Assembly: GCA_016194465.1 (NCBI GenBank)
Contig: JACQBO010000072.1
Coordinates: 1 to 14,026 of the forward strand
Direction: 5' to 3'
Source of the DNA: Candidatus Kerfeldbacteria bacterium
GTDB lineage: Bacteria; Patescibacteriota; Patescibacteriia; SBBC01; CAIJZX01
DNA length: 14,026 bases
Shown here: positions 1 to 4,982 of the stretch, in pieces
Layout of the letters: every line of letters starts with the position of its first letter
Position numbering within the stretch: position 1 is the stretch's first letter
Translations under genes and position numbers: made by a program
The notes under the pieces: generated by a model
Told to the model about the DNA's origin: nothing
Databases searched by the model: none
Seen by the model: the letters and a program-made list of their open reading frames with translations, nothing else

Positions 1-119
1 GTGACTTCACCGTTACCCGGGGCTCGCTCTGGAGCCTACTGACAAAAGATGTGCCCGATCGAATTGGCTTCCGAAAAACGGTCGATATTCTTGAGGCCAT
101 TCAAGGACGGCCGATTTAA
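1..119 (+). CDS. C-terminal end of an unidentified protein (partial, runs off the left edge)
   Basis: The frame that ends with TAA at 117-119 is open back to the window edge and encodes about 38 residues, finishing ...TVDILEAIQGRPI. The mix of charged, aliphatic and glycine residues looks like the end of a genuine globular protein (for example RGSLWSLLTKDVPDRIGF), not a random frame. I do not recognise the family. It converges with the small membrane-protein gene on the other strand; the two stop codons share bases 117-118. No terminator hairpin lies between them. Confidence is moderate because only the tail is visible. Confidence 0.5.
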   Translation, partial: DFTVTRGSLWSLLTKDVPDRIGFRKTVDILEAIQGRPI

Positions 120-439
120 GTCGGTTGGGGCCTCACTTTGTGGACACGCCAGGCCAAAAACAATGGAATGATGCCGGCAACGTAGAGATCTATAGGAAAA
201 ACATTCCCGCCTGACATACAACCCACTGAGACCGCAGAGCCCGGTGGGTAACCGCAATATGGCGATCGAGATCGCAGACTAAGAAGATTGATTTCGTTCG
301 TAACCCAGGACCCAACGTGCCAGGCTGTGACCGGACCACAAGAACATTCGCGGGGAACGTCCAGTTCTGGGGTAACTGTCTTCCAAATGGCTGCCCCCAA
401 GAGTAACACCGCTAGAACTAAGAAAGTTTTACTTCGCAT
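116..439 (-). CDS. Small two-helix membrane protein, function unknown
   Basis: This 107-residue protein has an N-terminal hydrophobic helix after a short basic start (residues 5-21) and a second one near the C-terminus (about 82-98), followed by the basic tail HKVRPQPT. The loop between them holds four cysteines (C32, C34, C62, C74) and glycine/proline-rich stretches (YCGYPPGSA), so disulphides outside the membrane are possible. It starts 32 nt after the stop of the deoxyribosyltransferase-like gene, with GAGGA 9 nt upstream of the ATG, and is probably the last gene of that operon. The topology (both ends inside, loop outside) is inferred from the flanking charges. I do not recognise the family. 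Being short and with no homologue in view, it could be spurious, but the hydrophobic pattern and ribosome-binding site argue that it is real. Confidence 0.6.
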   Translation of the reverse strand: MRSKTFLVLAVLLLGAAIWKTVTPELDVPRECSCGPVTAWHVGSWVTNEINLLSLRSRSPYCGYPPGSAVSVGCMSGGNVFPIDLYVAGIIPLFLAWRVHKVRPQPT

Positions 440-471
440 AAAATGGTGTCCTCATGAACATTCGTTTCAAT

Positions 472-1080
472 TTAACTTGATGATCGACGTTTGCGCTGAA
501 ACCCCTGCCAATCTTCGTCGTCCGCCATCAGCTTTTCGATTTTCTCCCGTAAATAATCGGCTTTGGCCTTTTTGGTATTGTGCGTTTTAAAGTGGAGATA
601 CTCTTCGATGGCGTCGGTGATGCGCAACGTGAACTTCAGCCGCGGCACTTGGCGGATGGTCACTCCTTCGATCGACTGCAGGAACGATTTGACCGCTTGA
701 TCGACACGCTGGTCATGGTAAGCCACAACTTGGATAAATTTCGGTAACTCTTTCCGGCTCAGGTGGTTAAAGACTTGCGGCACGATCCCCCGCTGGTAGA
801 GATAGAGAGTTGGTTTCTTGGCCGCCACGGCGTGCGCCAGGAGAAATCCGGCTTCCGGATCCGAGGTGGTCCCTTCGATAATAAAGGCGTCCATCCGCTC
901 CATAATCGGCACGTCGCTGTCCCGCACTTCGGCCATGACCTCGGCCGACACCTGGACCTGCTTATCCTCGGTGTTGGTTGAGACCCACAGGTCGGATTGG
1001 TGCAGGGTGTCTTTTACTGCCTGATAGGCTAGTTGTAAATCCTTCCGGTTGGTGGTCGGACCGTAGAAGTAGATATGCAT
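472..1080 (-). CDS. Nucleoside 2-deoxyribosyltransferase-like protein with a probable ribbon-helix-helix C-terminus
   Basis: I chose the start at 1080 (MHIYFYGPTT) because AAGGAGG lies 9 nt upstream; the longer reading to 1155 only adds sequence overlapping the upstream gene. The product has 202 residues. Residues 1-140 look like the deoxyribosyltransferase/DNPH1-type Rossmann fold: an opening strand and loop (IYFYGPTT), a helix, then MDAFIIEGTTSDPEAGFLLA and KKPTLYLY, the family's order of strands and substrate loop. Residues about 148-187 (LKFTLRITDAIEEYLHF... then KKAKADYLREKIEKLM) have the strand-helix-turn-helix pattern of a ribbon-helix-helix DNA-binding domain. The family's catalytic glutamate, in a GYELG-type motif, aligns with Leu in GFLLA (80-81); E76 in DPEAG is the nearest acid. 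Its ATG shares one base with the upstream TGA (TGATG), so translation is probably coupled. It may bind a nucleotide and act as a regulator, not as an active transferase; this is inference. Confidence 0.72.
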   Translation of the reverse strand: MHIYFYGPTTNRKDLQLAYQAVKDTLHQSDLWVSTNTEDKQVQVSAEVMAEVRDSDVPIMERMDAFIIEGTTSDPEAGFLLAHAVAAKKPTLYLYQRGIVPQVFNHLSRKELPKFIQVVAYHDQRVDQAVKSFLQSIEGVTIRQVPRLKFTLRITDAIEEYLHFKTHNTKKAKADYLREKIEKLMADDEDWQGFQRKRRSSS

Positions 1081-2069
1081 CAAACGCTCCCTCCTTTTGG
1101 TTGGCGCATGAGTTTTCGATACTCGACCATACTGGACCCTTGTCCCAAAGCCCACATAAAACGCAGGAGCGTGGCGGTTCTGGTCGGACCAGAGGCGGGA
1201 ATGACGTTGGCCGCGGTCGCCAAGAACTTTGAGCCGGGCATGTAGAGGACAATCGGGATTTTCGAACCCAGGGTGGCGGCCAACCGAGTGATCATCGGCA
1301 TGGCGATGGCTCCCGGTTCGGGTGACGACAGGAAGACCCCATGGGCGCCGCGGGCCATGGAGACCAAATGGTTTAAGTCCGTCCCCGGCAGATATTCGAC
1401 TACCGTCACCTTGGAATCGAATTTCGAGCGGACGCGAAGCTGTTGGCTCGACCGGCGAATCTGCTGGCCGAAAAAACGGATGCCAAAATCAATCTTGCCG
1501 AGGATGACTCCGGTTAGCTTGCCGGTCGGGCCTTCGGGGTCGCGAGCCAGGCTCAGTCCGCGATACATGTGACTGCCAAAAATGACCACCACTTCACCGA
1601 CGTCGGACACGGCGACTTGGACGGCGTTAATGAAACTGGCTTTGGCCGCTGCTTCTCCGCCGGTCAGGGCACGATTGCCGGTCAGTCCCGCTGCCCGCTC
1701 GGCCGGTGACAATAGCGGCGAACCCACGAGCACGATCGGTTTCCCCAGATGGTGGAACATGAGTGACAAGGCCATGGCCGCGGCGCGGATGGTTTCTATT
1801 TGATGGATAACCACCACGCCATCAATATCCGCGTAATGTTGCCGGATCGTTTCCGCTACGTTGACCCATTCGGGCAGGCCGATGGTCGAGGTGCCGGAAC
1901 TAATAAAAACGCCCTTGGTGTCGGCGATGATGTCCATTTCCGACATCTGTCGCATCCAGGGGTCGATATCCTTGGCTTTGGCCACGGTCTCCCCAGCCCG
2001 ACCACGCTCACTGATGGTTGAGCCACCGAGAAACAAAAGCAGGACGAGTTTACGCGGTAGAGTTGCCAT
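1080..2069 (-). CDS. L-asparaginase-fold protein with altered catalytic residues
   Basis: Read from ATG 2069 the product has 329 residues, the usual asparaginase length. Family landmarks are all in register: LFLGGSTIS (12-20, for ILATGGTIA), SSGTSTIGLPEWV (57-69), GVVVIHQIETI (84-94, for GFVITHGTDTM), GKPIVLVGSP (109-118, for KPVVMVGAM) and the strand GEVVVIF (158-164). Measured against E. coli asparaginase II, the first catalytic threonine is kept (T18). The second Thr-Asp pair has become Ile91-Glu92, the essential lysine is Arg176, and the Ser-Gln ligand pair is Thr-Ser (60-61). The fold is clear, but ordinary asparagine hydrolysis is doubtful. Longer starts at 2108 and 2216 lie inside or upstream of the promoter's -10 box, so 2069 is the best start. 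There is no signal peptide; LVLLLFL is the first core strand. It is the first gene of a three-gene operon. Confidence 0.82.
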   Translation of the reverse strand: MATLPRKLVLLLFLGGSTISERGRAGETVAKAKDIDPWMRQMSEMDIIADTKGVFISSGTSTIGLPEWVNVAETIRQHYADIDGVVVIHQIETIRAAAMALSLMFHHLGKPIVLVGSPLLSPAERAAGLTGNRALTGGEAAAKASFINAVQVAVSDVGEVVVIFGSHMYRGLSLARDPEGPTGKLTGVILGKIDFGIRFFGQQIRRSSQQLRVRSKFDSKVTVVEYLPGTDLNHLVSMARGAHGVFLSSPEPGAIAMPMITRLAATLGSKIPIVLYMPGSKFLATAANVIPASGPTRTATLLRFMWALGQGSSMVEYRKLMRQPKGGSV

Positions 2070-2070
2070 A

Positions 2071-2099
2071 GCGCCGTCGCAAGAATCCGACGACGGCGC
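2071..2099 (-). promoter_or_regulatory. Perfect 9-bp hairpin in the asparaginase-like leader
   Basis: GCGCCGTCG at 2071-2079 and CGACGGCGC at 2091-2099 form a perfect GC-rich stem with an 11-nt loop. The hairpin ends one base before the ATG at 2069 and, with the promoter at 2104-2132, would be almost the entire 5' leader. There is no Shine-Dalgarno sequence between it and the start and no run of T after it, so it is not a terminator. It could protect the mRNA 5' end, control access to the start, or be an operator for a dimeric regulator such as the ribbon-helix-helix protein encoded next; none of these is shown by the sequence. Confidence 0.65.
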
Positions 2100-2103
2100 A
2101 ATA

Positions 2104-2132
2104 ATCATAGCATGACTACCCCCATCTGTCAA
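2104..2132 (-). promoter_or_regulatory. Sigma-70-type promoter of the asparaginase-like operon
   Basis: On the minus strand TTGACA (2132-2127) is followed after exactly 17 nt by TATGAT (2109-2104), a perfect -35 and a 5/6 -10. Transcription would begin near 2097, at the upper edge of the hairpin, leaving a leader of about 28 nt before ATG 2069. Confidence 0.75.
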
Positions 2133-2143
2133 TGTCTGGTTGG

Positions 2144-2172
2144 TTGACAAGTCTAGTGGCGCGGCGTACCCT
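2144..2172 (+). promoter_or_regulatory. Possible divergent promoter for the 74-residue gene
   Basis: A perfect TTGACA at 2144-2149 is followed after 17 nt by TACCCT (2167-2172), which matches the -10 consensus only at three positions. With the TGTCAA of the opposite promoter (2127-2132) it forms a back-to-back pair. The -10 is weak, so an activator or another start point is possible. Confidence 0.35.
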
Positions 2173-2253
2173 TTCGGGCATTGAGCTCGAACGAGAAAGG
2201 AGCGCTCAGACTGCACCTTCCACCACGACCACCCTGCATTTATTACCCCTCAA

Positions 2254-2270
2254 CCTCCAAGGATAGGAGG
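2254..2270 (+). promoter_or_regulatory. Shine-Dalgarno site with a matching CCTCC just upstream
   Basis: GGAGG at 2266-2270 lies 7 nt before the ATG at 2278 and is an excellent ribosome-binding site. CCTCC at 2254-2258 is its exact complement and leaves a 7-nt loop (AAGGATA), so the site can be folded away in a small hairpin. This decides the start of the small gene and hints at translational control. Confidence 0.5.
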
Positions 2271-2277
2271 ACGTATC

Positions 2278-2502
2278 ATGTGTCAACGCAATGATCCGGT
2301 CCGGGCTGGTTTCCAAATGGTTTATGGTTGCGGCAACGAGTCGTACGGGCTCGCCGAGCAGTATGTGTGCGGGTTCCATAGCGAGCCGCTCGATCCCTTG
2401 CCGGAAGAGCCCAAGCCGGGTCATGGTGCGCCGTCCAGCGGCAAACCCTTGTCCGCCGGTCAGGCGAACATCAAGTACTACGGAAAGTATCCCCATTCGT
2501 AA
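2278..2502 (+). CDS. 74-residue orphan protein with its own ribosome-binding site and terminator
   Basis: The start MCQRNDPV is set by GGAGG 7 nt upstream, and the TAA at 2500-2502 is followed 11 nt later by a strong terminator, so this is a complete monocistronic unit. The product has no hydrophobic helix. It has three cysteines (C2, C18, C31), an aromatic and glycine-rich first half (FQMVYGCGNESYGLAEQYVCGF), an acidic proline-rich linker (DPLPEEPKPGHG) and the C-terminal end NIKYYGKYPHS. I do not recognise the family. C18, C31 and nearby His could form a small metal site, but no standard zinc-ribbon spacing is visible. It is divergent from the asparaginase-like operon and convergent with the ABC exporter. 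The signals around it make it a real gene despite its size. The overlapping minus-strand frame at 2206-2511 has no such support. Confidence 0.68.
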   Translation: MCQRNDPVRAGFQMVYGCGNESYGLAEQYVCGFHSEPLDPLPEEPKPGHGAPSSGKPLSAGQANIKYYGKYPHS

Positions 2503-2513
2503 CCCACCCACCC

Positions 2514-2543
2514 CTCCAGTCCTGACTCGACTGGAGTTTTTTT
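2514..2543 (+). terminator. Rho-independent terminator of the 74-residue gene
   Basis: CTCCAGTC (2514-2521) and GACTGGAG (2529-2536) form a perfect 8-bp stem with a 7-nt loop, followed by seven T (2537-2543). The T run overlaps the stop codon of the convergent ABC gene. In the opposite direction the hairpin is followed by GGGGTGGGTGGG, not T, so it should work only on the plus strand. Confidence 0.9.
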
Positions 2544-4365
2544 AGGTCCTGGCGGTCAATGGTACGACTTGGATGACGGGATCGGGGTGCTCCCGCTGTG
2601 CAGTAAAGAGCTTCGCGTACTCGCCGCCGGCGGCGAGTAAGTCTTCGTGCCTCCCCCGCTCCACAATCTCACCTTGCATTAAGACGAGAATCTCATCAGC
2701 ATTGACGATGGTCGACAGCCGGTGGGCAATCGTTAGGCTGGCGGCGCTGGCCGCCACTTGGTCAATCGCATTTTGTACCAAGCGTTCGGAGCGAGAATCA
2801 AGTGATGAGGTCGCTTCGTCGAAAATAAATACATCGGGCTGTTTGATGACCGCCCGGGCAATCGCCACCCGTTGACGTTCCCCGCCGGACAATTTAATCC
2901 CCCGCTCCCCGACCATCGTTTGATACCCCTGCGGCAGACGGCGGATAAACTCATCAGCATTGGCTAATTTTGCCGCCGATACGACCGCGTCATCACTCGC
3001 GCTGAAGGTACCGTATTTGATATTATTGCCAATCGTGTCATTAAAGAGGATATTATCCTGAAACACGACGCTAATCCGGCGGCGTAGTTCGAGCAGGTCC
3101 CACGCTTTGATATTTTTCCCGTTGACCAGAATCGCCCCGCCGGTCACATCATAGTAGCGCAAGAGTAATTTCGTGATAGTTGATTTCCCGCCTCCCGAGC
3201 CTCCGACAATCGCCAGTTTCTTCCCCGCCGTTACAGTGAAGGAAAGGTGGGATAAGAGCGGTCGGTCGGGCGTATATCTGAACGAGACGTCCTGAAACTC
3301 AATGGTGAGAGCAGATTCCGATGACTGAAAACCGTGAATTGGTTCCGCGACCGTCTTGGTCGTGTGAAGGATGGTTTGCAGTCGTTCCGTCGAAGCAATA
3401 CCGTCCTGATAGGTGGTGTAGACATCTGATAACTCGTAGAGTGGCTGGAATATCGTTACCGCGTAGAACGTAAAAAACACCACATCGCCAGGCGTGAGGA
3501 TATGATGGAGCACCAGATAGGTTCCATAGCCAACGACCGTCGTCCGAAAAGCATTAATCATCGTGCCTTGCACGAATTGGAGCGTCCGCCAGTATCGTGT
3601 TTGTTTGCGTAAAATCTCATTCGCCCGCCAGTTGTCGTCATTCGCCAACTGTTGTTCATACGATTCAGTGCCAAAAGCTTTGACGACCGCAATATGATCC
3701 ATAGCCTGCACCGCCGAGCCGTGGAGGAGTTCTTGTTGTTTGTTGATCTGGAGCGAAAGTTGTTTTATTTTCTTGGCCAGCAGCGTGGTCGTGAGGACAA
3801 ACAGTGGGATACTGACTGCGATGACCAATCCCATCCGCCATTGTTTGTAAAAAGAGAAAGCGGTGACGAAGAGAATCGTGGCCGAGTTTTGCAGGATCTT
3901 ATCGCTCATGGTTTTGACCAGCTTGGTGATGTCTTCGCGGGCCTTGGTCAGTTTCCGCATCACTTCGCCGGTTTTTTTCGACTCATGGTAATCCATCGAC
4001 AGCCCGAGCACGTAATTGAAGGCATGATCAAACACCCGGATCCCGGTCCGGTCGGAGGCCATGACCGTGAAGTAGTCTTGGAAGTTCTTGGCCGTGCGGG
4101 AAACTAAGGCCACCCCCACCCACAGGGCTAAGAGGTTGATCAACCGATGAACAAACAATGCCGCCGTGGGAAAGGTCGAATGGTCAAGGGCGTGCAGCAT
4201 ATACCTATCGACCACCACTTTAAACAAGTACGGTTCGGCCAGGGAAAAACCATTATTGACGACGAGCAGAAAAACAATACCCACCACAATTTTTTTGTCG
4301 GGGCGGAGAAAGCGCCAGACAAACTTCAGCGCTTCACGCGATGACGAATTCGTGGATTTATCCAT
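2542..4365 (-). CDS. ABC exporter, fused membrane and ATPase half-transporter (MsbA/MdlB type)
   Basis: This 607-residue protein has one type-I exporter membrane domain (about residues 15-330, six predicted helices, beginning LRPDKKIVVGIVFLLVV) followed by one nucleotide-binding domain (about 352-590). The ATPase motifs are intact: Walker A GGSGGGKST (388-396), Q-loop VFQD (434-437), signature LSGGERQRV (492-500), Walker B VFIFDEATSSLDS (512-524) and the H-loop TIAHRLSTI (545-553, His548). A half-transporter must dimerise to work. With no second ABC gene beside it, a homodimer is likely. It would export a lipid, peptide or drug across the cytoplasmic membrane; the substrate cannot be read from the sequence. 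Its ATG overlaps the end of the DUF1648 gene by 8 nt, with GGAG 4 nt upstream, so translation is coupled to that gene. Confidence 0.92.
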   Translation of the reverse strand: MDKSTNSSSREALKFVWRFLRPDKKIVVGIVFLLVVNNGFSLAEPYLFKVVVDRYMLHALDHSTFPTAALFVHRLINLLALWVGVALVSRTAKNFQDYFTVMASDRTGIRVFDHAFNYVLGLSMDYHESKKTGEVMRKLTKAREDITKLVKTMSDKILQNSATILFVTAFSFYKQWRMGLVIAVSIPLFVLTTTLLAKKIKQLSLQINKQQELLHGSAVQAMDHIAVVKAFGTESYEQQLANDDNWRANEILRKQTRYWRTLQFVQGTMINAFRTTVVGYGTYLVLHHILTPGDVVFFTFYAVTIFQPLYELSDVYTTYQDGIASTERLQTILHTTKTVAEPIHGFQSSESALTIEFQDVSFRYTPDRPLLSHLSFTVTAGKKLAIVGGSGGGKSTITKLLLRYYDVTGGAILVNGKNIKAWDLLELRRRISVVFQDNILFNDTIGNNIKYGTFSASDDAVVSAAKLANADEFIRRLPQGYQTMVGERGIKLSGGERQRVAIARAVIKQPDVFIFDEATSSLDSRSERLVQNAIDQVAASAASLTIAHRLSTIVNADEILVLMQGEIVERGRHEDLLAAGGEYAKLFTAQREHPDPVIQVVPLTART

Positions 4366-4897
4366 GATGCTCCGCTACATGCTCTGCGACGGCCGCTTGC
4401 GTCAGGCGGTACAACCAGACACCATAGACCAGGTGAATAACCAGGATTAATCCAAACAGGAACGAGAGCATGGCCAGGTTGAGTCCAGCGGACAAGCCCA
4501 AGGCGACGCTCATCCCCCCAAAAGTTACATAGGCTAACAACAGGTTAACCACGACGGCTGTGATCACGAGGACATGACGAAGGATGCTCGTAATCAGCTG
4601 GCGGCGGCGATCCGCCAGGAGGCGGAGCATGATCGATCCAGGGATACTACTATACTCTGGGTGGTGGTACAACCAAACGAACAAGGCGGTAAACACAACT
4701 TGCAGCGCAGACGGTAAGAATATAGACAGACGGTCAGTTGTCCAGGCATCCACCTGGCCTTTGAAACCAAAGTGGGCCGGCAGAGCAGACGGCAATGAAG
4801 AATAGAGGAGGGCCAGCCCGACCAGAGTCAGGGCAAGCACTAAGACATTGAGACCCCAGAAAATCTTGTCTGGAATACGAAGTCGTTCATGTTGCAT
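4358..4897 (-). CDS. DUF1648 membrane protein
   Basis: The 179-residue product has four predicted membrane helices (about 13-31, 59-77, 105-125, 140-162). Between the first two sits LPAHFGFKGQVDAW (39-52), the typical DUF1648 pattern in which Pro-x-His-Phe is followed by G-x-x-D-x-W. DUF1648 occurs alone and as the first part of SdpI-type immunity/signal proteins, but this protein lacks the longer SdpI helical array. Its role is unknown; coupling to an ABC exporter suggests a partner or regulator of export. The start at 4897 is supported by a promoter whose -10 lies 7 nt upstream of the ATG; with no Shine-Dalgarno site, the mRNA is probably leaderless. Confidence 0.8.
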   Translation of the reverse strand: MQHERLRIPDKIFWGLNVLVLALTLVGLALLYSSLPSALPAHFGFKGQVDAWTTDRLSIFLPSALQVVFTALFVWLYHHPEYSSIPGSIMLRLLADRRRQLITSILRHVLVITAVVVNLLLAYVTFGGMSVALGLSAGLNLAMLSFLFGLILVIHLVYGVWLYRLTQAAVAEHVAEHHG

Positions 4898-4904
4898 GAG
4901 GCCG

Positions 4905-4933
4905 AGTATATCAGCTTTTTTTCAGCTTGGCAA
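4905..4933 (-). promoter_or_regulatory. Leaderless-type promoter of the DUF1648-ABC operon
   Basis: On the minus strand TTGCCA (4933-4928), a 17-nt spacer and TATACT (4910-4905) form a near-consensus promoter, and TGA directly before TATACT makes an extended -10. Only 7 nt separate the -10 from the ATG at 4897, so transcription would start at or within one or two bases of the start codon. Confidence 0.75.
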
Positions 4934-4945
4934 TCCTCGTGGTCC

Positions 4946-4974
4946 TGGGCAAGGCATCTTCGGTGTGGTATTTT
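4946..4974 (+). promoter_or_regulatory. Leaderless-type promoter of the DUF2079-like gene
   Basis: TGGGCA (4946-4951), a 17-nt spacer and TATTTT (4969-4974) preceded by TGG form an extended -10 promoter. The ATG at 4983 follows after 8 nt. Its -35 lies 12 bp from the -35 of the divergent DUF1648 promoter, so the two promoters are back to back. Confidence 0.6.
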
Positions 4975-4982
4975 CCTTAGAC

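Noticed and set aside
2070..2216. N-terminal extension of the asparaginase-like protein
   Set aside because: The -35/-10 pair at 2104-2132 and the leader hairpin lie within it, and the family fold begins right after ATG 2069.
2206..2511. Minus-strand open frame of 101 codons opposite the 74-residue gene
   Set aside because: It lacks start signals, while the plus-strand frame has a strong Shine-Dalgarno site and a terminator.
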